The notes under the pieces were generated by a model. The model worked only from the letters and a program-made list of their open reading frames with translations, searched no databases and had not been told where the DNA came from. The translations under genes and the position numbers were made by a program. Shown here piece by piece: positions 54,787 through 64,000 of a DNA stretch of 64,000 nt. The first letter of the stretch is position 1. The number at the start of each line of letters is the position of its first letter. The stretch comes from CALFML01 sp044222245 (lineage in GTDB: Bacteria; Myxococcota_A; Polyangia; Palsa-1104; JAEUJZ01): NCBI GenBank assembly GCA_044222245.1, contig JBGANQ010000047.1, positions 6,398 through 70,397 on the forward strand. The letters are read 5' to 3'.

Positions 54787-56535
54787 CTAGGCGCCGGTGG
54801 CCTCGCGCAAGAGCTCTTCGGCGTGGGCGCGGCTCTTGGCGGTGATCTTGGCGCCGCCGAGCATGCGGGCGATCTCCTCGCGCCGCTCGCTGGCGGTGAG
54901 GTGGCGGACGCGGGTCGTGGTGCGTCCGTCAGCGACGTGCTTCTCGACGCGGAAGTGGTCATCGCCGTAGGCGGCGATCTGCGGCAGGTGGGTGATGCAG
55001 ATGACCTGCTTGTTGCGGCCAAGGGCCCGGATCTGGCTGCCCACGCGGTCGGCCACGGCGCCGCCGATGCCGGCGTCCACCTCGTCAAAGACGCAGGTGG
55101 CGACGCGGTCGGCCTGGCCGAGGATGCGGCGCAGGGCCAGCATGACGCGTGACAGCTCGCCGCCCGAGGCGATGCGGTGCAGGGGCCGCGGCTCCTCGCC
55201 CGGGTTGGCGGCCAAGAGCAGCTCGCAGCGATCCCAGCCGTCGCGGCCGAGCCGGCGCACGGTCCCGTCGGCGGCGGTGAACGTCAGGGCCGGGTCGTCG
55301 CCCTTCTGGGCGGTGCGGCCCTCAAGCTGCGGCAGCAGGCGCGCCCCCTTCATCGCCAGGTCGGCGAGCGCGAGGCTGGCCTTGTGCGAGAGCTCGGTCG
55401 CCACCTGCTGGCGCGCCCGCGACAGCTCGCCGGCCACCGCGGCGGCGGCGGTGCGCGCCTTGTTCACCGCCGCCTGCGCCGCCTCGCGCGCCTCCTCGTG
55501 CCGGGTCAGGGTCTGCAGCGCCTGGGCCATCTCGTCGCGCTTGCGCAGCAGCGTCGGCAGATCGGGTCCGTGCTTGCGCAAAAGGCGCCCGAGCAGGTGC
55601 AGACGGTCTTCGATCTCCTGCAGCCGCTGCGGGTCGGCGCCGAGGGTATCGGCGTAGCGCCGCACGCCGTGCGCGACGTCTTCGAGCAGCGCCTGCGCCT
55701 CGGACAGCTGAGTGGCAAAGCCGGCGACCTCGGAGTCGAGCGCCGCCAGCTCGTGCAGCTCGCGGGTGACCACGCCCAGCTGCTCGAGCACGCTCGCCTC
55801 GCCGCTGTACAGGCTGGTCTCGGCGCGCTGCGCCGCCCCGAGGAGCTTCTCGACCGAGCGCAGGCGCTTCTGCTCCTTGCGCAGCGTCTCGTCCTCGCCG
55901 GCCTGGGGGTTTACGCTGTCGAGCTCGTTTAGCTGGAAGCGCAGGAACTCCTCGCGCTCGGCCCGCGCCCGCTCGTCGAGCGAAGCGGCCTGCAGGGCGG
56001 CGCTGGCTTCCTGCAGGCGGGAAAACGCCTGCGCCATCTGATCCAGCCGCTCGGCCGGCACGCCCGAGCGATCGAGCAGGCGCAGGTGGCGGCTGACCTC
56101 GAGCAGGCTCTGGTGCTCGTGCTGGCCGCTGATGTCGATGAGTCCCCCGCACAGCTCGCCGAGGACGGCGGCGGTGGACAGCTGGCCGGCGATGTGGATG
56201 CGGCTGCGGCCGCCGCGCCCCAGCACTCGGCGCACCACCAGACCCTCGTCGCCAAGCGCCACCGCGTCAAGCCCCAGCCGGGCCAGGCGCTCGCGCAGGC
56301 CGTCTTCGGCGGCGCTGCCCGGCGGCGGCGCGAACACCGCCTCGATGCGCGCCTCGTCAGCGCCAGTGCGGATGAGGTCGGCGCTGGCGCGGCCGCCGCG
56401 CAAGAGGGCCACCGCATCGAGGACCAGCGACTTGCCGGCACCAGTCTCGCCGGTGAGCACCGTCATTCCGGGCCCGAAGGTCAGCTCCACTTCGTCGAGG
56501 ATCGCGAAATTGCTGATGCGTAGGTAGGTGAGCAT
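54787..56535 (-). CDS. recN: DNA repair protein RecN
   Basis: An SMC-like ATPase acting in double-strand-break repair. The N-terminal Walker A GETGAGKSLVLDAVALLRGG (about residues 30-49) is preceded by LRISNFAILDEVELTF. The IDISGQHEHQSLL region, a long coiled-coil of about 300 residues, the signature IASGGELSRVMLALRRIL and the Walker B CVFDEVDAGIGG follow in the right order. The length of 582 residues is close to the usual 550. The start ATG at 56535 immediately precedes the conserved beginning. It lies downstream of the flavin/polyferredoxin gene on the same strand. Confidence 0.95.
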   Translation of the reverse strand: MLTYLRISNFAILDEVELTFGPGMTVLTGETGAGKSLVLDAVALLRGGRASADLIRTGADEARIEAVFAPPPGSAAEDGLRERLARLGLDAVALGDEGLVVRRVLGRGGRSRIHIAGQLSTAAVLGELCGGLIDISGQHEHQSLLEVSRHLRLLDRSGVPAERLDQMAQAFSRLQEASAALQAASLDERARAEREEFLRFQLNELDSVNPQAGEDETLRKEQKRLRSVEKLLGAAQRAETSLYSGEASVLEQLGVVTRELHELAALDSEVAGFATQLSEAQALLEDVAHGVRRYADTLGADPQRLQEIEDRLHLLGRLLRKHGPDLPTLLRKRDEMAQALQTLTRHEEAREAAQAAVNKARTAAAAVAGELSRARQQVATELSHKASLALADLAMKGARLLPQLEGRTAQKGDDPALTFTAADGTVRRLGRDGWDRCELLLAANPGEEPRPLHRIASGGELSRVMLALRRILGQADRVATCVFDEVDAGIGGAVADRVGSQIRALGRNKQVICITHLPQIAAYGDDHFRVEKHVADGRTTTRVRHLTASERREEIARMLGGAKITAKSRAHAEELLREATGA

Positions 56536-56598
56536 GCGGCGGGCATAGTAGCAGCCCGCGCGGCCGCTGCCGATCGGTGCGCGCGCGGGGCCGTCCGC

Positions 56599-58985
56599 TC
56601 AGACGGCGGCGGCCTTCTTGCGGGCGGCGGGGTTCTCGCGCAGCTGGACCAGGCTCGCCGGCACCCGATCGAGTCGCGCCAGCTGGCCCTTCTGGTCGGC
56701 CATGCCGAAGCTCAGCACGCCGGTGGGGCAGCTCTGGACGCAGGCCGAGCAGCGCACGCACTCGGGGTCCTGCATCGGCAGGCCCTTGTTGGCGAAGTTC
56801 ATGACGTCGATGCCCATGTGGCAGACCGAGGTGCAGACGTTGCAGCTGATGCACTTTTTCTTCTCGGCGAAGATGCGGAAGCGGGAAAAGCGCGCGTAGA
56901 TGTGCATGAGCGCCGCCAGCGGGCAGGCAAACCGGCACCACACCCGCCCCGAGTACTTGAAGTACAGCCCGACGCCGAGGATGCCGCCCATGAGCACGTC
57001 GACCACCCACTTGTAGCTGAGGAAGGTGACCAGCTGCCCCTGGTGGTTTTTACCCTCCAGCATGAGGTGAAACCAGCGCGCCGCCCACGAGCCCGGCGAC
57101 AGCCAGCCAAACACGCGGATGAACAGCAGCACGAACGCCACCCCGAGGATCGCCTGCCCGATCATATTCAGGCGGTTCCACAGCGGGCCGTGCGGCATCT
57201 TCTCGCGCTGGGTGTCGCCCATCGTCTCGGCCAGCGCCCCGCACGAGCAGATCCAGCCGCAGAAGGCGCCCTTGCCCCAGCGCCAGACGATGAGCGGGAT
57301 GAGCACGAACGTCTGCAGGCAGCTTATGAAAAGCCACACCGCCATCGGCTTGTCGGTGAACACGTTGTAGACCGACAGCGGCCAGGCCAGGATGAAGCCG
57401 TAGGCCCGCCAGTAGGCGCGCGGGTGGCCCCAGTCCGGCCACTGCCCGGCGGCGTAGGCGGCGTCCGAGATGTACGGCTCAAAGAGGTGGTCGGCGATGC
57501 TCTTGCCGACGCCGTGGGTGAAGAGGCCGTTGTAGCCGAGCCAGGGCAGGATGATCTCGGGCAGGATGAACAGCGGGATCGCCTGCACGGCGATGAGCGA
57601 CCAGGTCTGCAGCTTGACGTAGGGCGTCTTGCGGCGGGCCATGCGCTGCAGGCCGAAGATGAAGATGCAGCTGGAGTAAAGCAGCGTGTAGTAAAACGAC
57701 CGCGACTTCATCGACACCGCCAGCGTGCCGAGCAGCGTAGAGCGATCGTGGAACTGCGCCACCAGCTTGTTGGCCCAGTCGCTGGGGTTGAGCCAGCTCT
57801 CGGTGGGGCCGCCCGACTTCCAGGTGTAAAGGAACGTGCAGAACAGGAAGAACAGCCCGAGCAGGGCCCAGCCAAGGGGGCTTGTCTCGTTGGCGATGCG
57901 CAGGCCCGAGCGGCGCAGGAAGTCGAGCGGCGCCTCGCGGCCGATCATGCTGAACACGACGTCGTTTGGCAGCGTGACGGTCGCCTTGTTCTCGTCGCTG
58001 AGGACCACCTCGCCGGCGCGGATCTCGCGCACCTCGGAGGGCAGCATGAGGCGCAGCGAGCCGACCACCTTGGAGGGGGCCATGAACTGGCCGGTGGCGG
58101 TGGTGACCCGCTCGGAGCTCGGGTGCTCGACGTCGACCGGGGCGCGCGGATCTTTGACCAGGGCGGCGATGCGATCGAGGTTGTCGGGCTTGGGCCGGGC
58201 GAACTCGGGCTTGCGGTACGACAGGGTGACCTCGGCGCCGCTCTGGCAAAGGGCGATCGCGGTCTCCAGCGCGCTGTCGCCGCCGCCGACGACCAGCGCC
58301 CGCTTGCCGGCGTAGTCCTTGGGGTCGTGCAGGCGGTTATAGACCTTGTCCAGGTCCTCGCCGGGCACCCCCAGCTTGCGGAAGTTGCCGCTGCGCCCGA
58401 TCGCCAGGATGACCCGCAGCGCCTTGAGCTCGGCGGCCTTGCCCTCGCCCGGCTTGCCCTTGCCGGCGCCAGCCAGCACACAGTGCAGCACCTCGCCGTG
58501 GCGGGCGACCACCTCGACCCGCTCGGTGCGCACCGTGACCTCGGCGCTCTGGGCGCGCATCTCGTCGAGCAGCGCCTCTTTGATCTCGGCGTGGAACTGC
58601 AGCGGCCCGGCCGGCGTCATCTCCTTGGGGTAGGTGTAGATCGGCTTCCCTTTGGGGAAGTTCACCACCGTCGAGAAGACCTGCGTCGCCTCGACGATCA
58701 CGTAGTCGAGCCCGAGCTTCTTGGCCTGCAGCGCCGCGGCCATGCCGGCGACACCAGCCCCGACGATCACCAGCTCGTGGACCTCGCTCGGCCGCGACTT
58801 GCGCGCCGCCTGGAAGCCGGCATCGGCGGCGATCGCCCGGTCAGATCGCCGACGATGTAGACGCCGGGCACCCGGGTGCTGAAGTCCGACCGGATTTCGG
58901 GCAGCCGCTCGACGGTGCCGGCCGGCCAGCGGGTGTGCAGCCAGTGCATGTAGCGCACCAGGGGATTGCGGGACTCCGCTTGCAT
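56599..58985 (-). CDS. Flavin reductase / NapH-type polyferredoxin fusion (frameshift near 58838)
   Basis: The ATG at 58985 has a good GGAGG Shine-Dalgarno and opens with FSTRVPGVYIVGDLTG, a flavoprotein C-motif, then loses frame. The main frame resumes with ADAGFQAARKSRPSEVHEL and VIVGAGVAGMAAALQAKKLG (FAD GxGxxG). One missing G in a G-run near 58835-58840 explains the break. The rest is a thioredoxin-reductase-like FAD/NAD(P) domain (VVGGGDSALETAIAL), about five membrane segments, a NapH/NosR-like block with CGWICSCGAL, and a ferredoxin domain with two cluster motifs (CISCNVCTSVCHMG and CVRCSACVQSCPTG). It probably shuttles electrons between NAD(P)H and a membrane carrier. A truncated start at 58770 would lack part of the FAD domain. 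Confidence 0.82.
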
Positions 58986-59073
58986 GAAAGGTCCTCCAAA
59001 GAAGCAGCCAGCTCGTGGGTTTTCGGGGTCATTATCGCACGCTGGGCGGCATCGCTAGACTGCCTGCGCGGCC

Positions 59074-59122
59074 AAAAAAAAATCCCCTCGCGCCACCCTT
59101 TTAGGGGTAAGGCGAAAGGGGA
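59074..59122 (-). terminator. Intrinsic terminator downstream of dnaK
   Basis: Read on the minus strand, CCCCTTTCGCC and GGCGCGAGGGG pair over 11 positions with one mismatch, with an inner CCC/GGG hairpin, and are followed by a run of nine T. It lies about 65-115 bases beyond the dnaK stop and is oriented for it. Confidence 0.8.
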
Positions 59123-59188
59123 CTTTAACTGACCTTGGCGCTGAGGTCTGCCGCAGCCCGCGCTGCGGCTTACCGGGCTGCTTGGCGG

Positions 59189-61110
<1,922 letters not shown>

Positions 61111-61213
61111 GATCTTATGCCTCCGGGCGACCACCCCAGCCCGCGGATCTGCCGTCGGTTCTGGAATGTAATCGCGAGAACGTTCGTGATTTCCAGATGC
61201 GAAAATAAACACG

Positions 61214-61237
61214 CTTTGGGGACCGTCTTTGCTCAAG
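61214..61237 (-). promoter_or_regulatory. Possible heat-shock-type promoter of dnaK
   Basis: Read on the minus strand, CTTGAG (61232-61237) is followed after about ten bases by CCCCAAAG (61214-61221), resembling the sigma-32 pattern CTTGAA then CCCCAT, with a somewhat short spacer. It lies about 105-125 bases before the dnaK ATG. No CIRCE inverted repeat is visible. Confidence 0.3.
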
Positions 61238-61341
61238 CTTTGGCTGGGAAGCTGCCTTGCCGCCTCCGGCTCTAGGCCGCTCGCTCTGCCTCGTAAATGC
61301 GCGTTGACCCGCGGGGCGGCAGCGTGCTAAGAGCGCCACGA

Positions 61342-62307
61342 ATGTCTATGCGCAAGACCATTGGGGTGATCGGCGGCTCAGGGCTCTATCAAATGAGCGG
61401 GCAAATGAGCGGGGAAATGGCCGGCCTGCAGGGTGTTACCGAGGTCGCGCTGGATACCCCGTTCGGGGCCCCGTCGGACTCCTATATAGTCGGTGAGCTG
61501 CCCGAGTACGGCGTGCGGCTGGTGTTCCTGCCGCGTCACGGGCGGGGCCACCGCCTCCTGCCCGGCGAGGTCAACTACGCGGCAAACATCCACGGCCTCA
61601 AGCAGCTCGGGGCGGAGTTCGTGCTGTCGGTCTCGGCGGTCGGCTCGCTGCGCGAGCACATCCGGCCGGGCCATGTGATCCTGCCCGACCAGTTTATCGA
61701 TCGCACCAGGGGCCGCCGCTCGACCTTCTTTGGCGACGGCGTGGTCGGTCACGTCGGCTTTGCCGATCCGGTCTGCGCGACGCTGCGGCGGCTGGCCGGC
61801 GAGGCCGCGGCGCAGGTGGTGGCGCAGGGCCCGGCGGCCGCCCGGCCGGTGGAGGTCCACCCGAGCGCGACGCATGTGGTGATGGAGGGGCCGGCGTTTT
61901 CCACCCGCGCCGAGTCGCTGGTCTACCGCTCGCTCGGGGCCGACACCATCGGCATGACCAACCCTCCCGAGGCCAGCTCGCCCCGCGAGGCCGAGCTGTG
62001 CTACGCGACAGCTCGCCCTGTGCACCGACTACGACTGCTGGCACGAGGACGAGGCGGCGGTCAGCGTCGATCAGGTGGTCGCGGTGCTGCACCGAAACGT
62101 CGCCCTGGCGCAAAGATCATCGTCGCCACCGCCCGCCTGCTCGCTGCCGCGCCGCCGCGCAGCTGCCCCTGCAGCTCGGCGGTCAAGCACGCGGTCATGA
62201 CCGCCCCCGATCGCATCTCGCCCGCCGCCTACGCGCGCCTGGAGCTGATCATCGGCCGCTACATCAAGAAGCCGGCGGCGGGACCCGGAGCGCAGCCCGG
62301 TTCATAG
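61342..62307 (+). CDS. mtnP: S-methyl-5'-thioadenosine phosphorylase (two compensating indels)
   Basis: Cleaves methylthioadenosine in methionine salvage. The start is RKTIGVIGGSGLYQM; VFLPRHGRGHRLLPGEVNYAANI and VILPDQFIDRT are family signatures, with MEGPAFSTRAES and DTIGMTNPPEA following. Between 62011 and 62112 the reading frame is displaced: the displaced translation (RPVHRLRLLARG...) is meaningless, whereas the neighbouring frame reads LALCTDYDCWHEDEAAVSVD and continues as expected. One extra G at 62011 and one missing A at about 62112 explain it, leaving the overall frame intact to the stop. As written, about 34 residues including the conserved TDYDCW site would be wrong. Confidence 0.86.
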   Translation: MSMRKTIGVIGGSGLYQMSGQMSGEMAGLQGVTEVALDTPFGAPSDSYIVGELPEYGVRLVFLPRHGRGHRLLPGEVNYAANIHGLKQLGAEFVLSVSAVGSLREHIRPGHVILPDQFIDRTRGRRSTFFGDGVVGHVGFADPVCATLRRLAGEAAAQVVAQGPAAARPVEVHPSATHVVMEGPAFSTRAESLVYRSLGADTIGMTNPPEASSPREAELCYATARPVHRLRLLARGRGGGQRRSGGRGAAPKRRPGAKIIVATARLLAAAPPRSCPCSSAVKHAVMTAPDRISPAAYARLELIIGRYIKKPAAGPGAQPGS

Positions 62308-62401
62308 GCATGGAGCGCGGGCTGCACGCATCCGCAGGTCGGCGGCAGTCGCTCTCGGCCAGGGTGCGCGTGGCTTTTAGCAAAACTAACCTCAAGAGCG
62401 C

Positions 62402-63307
62402 GTGAGTCAGAAGCAAGGACTGCTCGTGGTCGGCTCGGTCGCCCTCGACACGGTCGAGACGGCGCAGAGCACCCGGCACGAGATCCTCGGTGGGTCGGCA
62501 GCCTACTTCGCCGCCGCGGCGTCATTTTTCGGCGCGGTGTCGCTGGTCGCGGTGGTCGGCGACGATTTCCCCGCCGAGCACACCACCCTGCTCGGCACGC
62601 TGGGCATCGACACCGAGGGGCTGGAGCGCCGCGCCGGCCGCACCTTCCGCTGGCACGGGCGCTACTCCAAGGACTTCAACCACCGCACCTCGCTCGACAC
62701 CCAGCTCAACGTGTTCGCCGGGTTCGAGCCGAAGCTGCCGCCGGCCGCCCGGCAGGCCAAGCTGCTGTTTCTCGGCAACATCGATCCAGTGCTGCAGCTG
62801 CGCGTCCTGGACCAGATGGAGGCCCGGCGCTGGTCGGCCTGGACACGATGAACTTCTGATCAACGGCAGCCGCGAGCAGCGCTGCAGGTCCTTTTGCGCA
62901 TCGACTTCCTGCTCCTCAACGACGAGGAGGCGCGGCTGCTCAGCGGCATCTACAACCTGGTGCTGGCGGCGCGGGCGATCCAGAAGCTTGGGCCGCGCAA
63001 CGTCATCATCAAGCGCGGCGACGCGGGGGCGCTGCTGTTCCATGGCGATCAGGTGTTCGCGGCGCCGGCGATGCCGCTGGAGGATGTGGTCGACCCGACG
63101 GGGGCCGGCGGCGGCTTCGGCGGCGGCTTCATGGGCTACCTCCTGCGCCACCTGACGGGCGACTCGCTCGACGGCATGACGGTGCGCCGGGCGATGATCT
63201 GCGGCAGCACCATGGCCAGCTTCTGCTGCGAGGACTTCAGCCTCCACCGCTTTGTCTCGCTCGACAGTAAGAGCATCGACGAGCGGTTCCGCGCCTTCGC
63301 CACCTGA
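62402..63307 (+). pseudogene. PfkB-family sugar kinase, disrupted
   Basis: Two parts of one ribokinase-like gene. Part 1 (62402-62851): LLVVGSVALDTVETAQ, LGGSAAYFAAAASFFGAVSLVAVVGDDF, then NHRTSLDTQLN. Part 2 (62894-63307): RIDFLLLNDEEARLLSG, NVIIKRGDAGALLFHGDQVF, VDPTGAG. Between them, three single G deletions (about 62828, 62870 and 62883) break the frame; restoring them yields GPALVGLDTMNFWINGSREQALQVLL. Separately, the catalytic motif GAGDSFAGG reads GAGGGFGGG, so the catalytic aspartate is lost. The deletions look like base-calling errors, but the substitution does not. Either the gene is decaying or the locus is badly resolved. Confidence 0.7.
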
Positions 63308-63398
63308 CCCACTTTGACGGGCTAAGACTGTAGGACCATGGGCCGGGCCGCCCCTGAGTGGGGCCATCAGCTTCCCGGCCTTCGCCAACGCCGAGTGG

Positions 63399-64000
63399 GT
63401 GGCGCCGAGCTGCGCCGAAGAGCAGGCTTCGCTCGCGGCGGGCGCACCGGCCGAGGTTAGTGCGGCGCTGCGGCCGACGCTGGGCGCCGAGCGGGCAGAT
63501 CGCCTGGACGCGGTGGCGGCGGCGCGGCTTGGGGGGGTGGCGATCGTCCTTGAGGATCTGCACGACCCGCACAACGGCGGCGCGGCGCTGCGCAGCTGCG
63601 AGGCGATGGTGCTGACGGTCCATGTCATCCAGCGCCGCGAGCGCTTCCGGACCTCGGCCAAGGTGACGCAGGGCTGCGACAAGTGGCTGCAGGTCTGCGA
63701 GCACGCGAGCACGGCGGACTGCGTGCGGGGGCTGCGCGGGCGGGGCTTCCGGCTCTACGCGGCGGTGCCGGGGGCGGCGCGGCCGCTGGAGGCGCTGGAT
63801 CCGCTGGTGCCGGCGGCGTTCCTCATCGGCAACGAGCACTTCGGGCTGTCGGCTGAGGCGCGCGCCTTATGTGACGAAGAGTTCGCGATCCCGCTGTACG
63901 GCTTCTCGGAGAGCGTGAACCTGTCGGTGGCGACGGCGCTGGTCGTCTACACGCACACCACGCGGCGGCGGGCGGCGCTCGGGCGGGCGGGCGACCTGGA
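63399..64000 (+). CDS. trmH: TrmH/SpoU-family RNA 2'-O-methyltransferase (partial, runs off the end)
   Basis: A SpoU-family methyltransferase, probably tRNA (Gm18) or a related RNA 2'-O-methyltransferase. The knotted-fold motifs are all visible: motif 1 EDLHDPHNGGAALRSCEA, motif 2 AAFLIGNEHFGLS, motif 3 IPLYGFSESVNLSVATALVVY. TLGAERADRLDAVAAARLGG resembles the TrmH N-terminus. The CDS has no stop before the window ends. The GTG at 63399 is the first in-frame start; the open frame continues upstream to about 63324 (AISFPAFANAEW), so another indel near an ATG at 63338 is possible. Confidence 0.85.
   Translation, partial: MAPSCAEEQASLAAGAPAEVSAALRPTLGAERADRLDAVAAARLGGVAIVLEDLHDPHNGGAALRSCEAMVLTVHVIQRRERFRTSAKVTQGCDKWLQVCEHASTADCVRGLRGRGFRLYAAVPGAARPLEALDPLVPAAFLIGNEHFGLSAEARALCDEEFAIPLYGFSESVNLSVATALVVYTHTTRRRAALGRAGDL

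Overview
The window is a very GC-rich bacterial chromosome segment (roughly three quarters G+C by eye, with almost every third codon position G or C). It carries one tRNA and about 50 genes. Several family signatures point to Myxococcota (former Deltaproteobacteria): a MXAN_5187-type C-terminal domain, a tandem Ser/Thr protein kinase with the HRDVSPPN loop, a Cys-rich OmpA/Pal-like lipoprotein followed by YbgF, many TPR, HEAT and WD40 proteins, and lipoproteins with Ala/Pro-rich tandem repeats. No rRNA, CRISPR array, phage, IS transposase or biosynthetic cluster is visible. It reads as ordinary chromosomal backbone with housekeeping genes scattered among lineage-specific envelope proteins.

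Layout. 0-5 kb: a secreted AgmX/PglI-like protein, a ModB/ModC molybdate-type transporter pair, then on the minus strand a small lipoprotein, a WbpD-type hexapeptide acetyltransferase and an aminoglycoside-phosphotransferase-fold kinase. 5-11 kb: aspartokinase, a GT-C membrane glycosyltransferase, an exported cupredoxin-like protein and a MXAN_5187-like membrane sensor. 11-19 kb (minus): HEAT protein, two-kinase Ser/Thr kinase, PBP4-type DacB, an unknown small protein and a SUMF1-domain protein. 19-29 kb: RadC, uridine kinase, a 2,283-residue TPR protein and a CreD-like membrane protein. 29-34 kb: tRNA-Glu next to a 27-bp minisatellite, a membrane-anchored 14-repeat WD40 protein (anchor and propellers in different frames), a secreted FKBP, and a YgiT/MqsA-like regulator on a relatively AT-rich island. 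34-42 kb: TrmB, DUF1015, a YfiC-like methyltransferase, a c'-type cytochrome lipoprotein, a carboxypeptidase-regulatory-domain protein, peptide deformylase, RibA and Mrp. 42-50 kb: VWA lipoprotein, TPR protein, RocD, an atypical metallo-beta-lactamase-fold protein, DHH phosphoesterase and a MATE exporter. 51-64 kb: Pal-like/YbgF pair, UPF0158, NAD kinase, RecN, a flavin/polyferredoxin fusion, DnaK, MTA phosphorylase, a PfkB kinase and the start of TrmH.

The most unusual signals are not genes. Three copies of a roughly 115-130-bp stem-loop element each begin exactly at the stop codon of a gene (FKBP, Mrp, RocD) and always have the same orientation relative to that gene. Two back-to-back long inverted repeats lie between def and ribA. 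In-frame minisatellites occur in several envelope-linked proteins. Between about 58.8 and 63.4 kb several conserved genes, including DnaK, carry single- or double-base deletions at G/C or A runs. This is most simply sequence error, but in the PfkB gene it coincides with loss of the catalytic aspartate.
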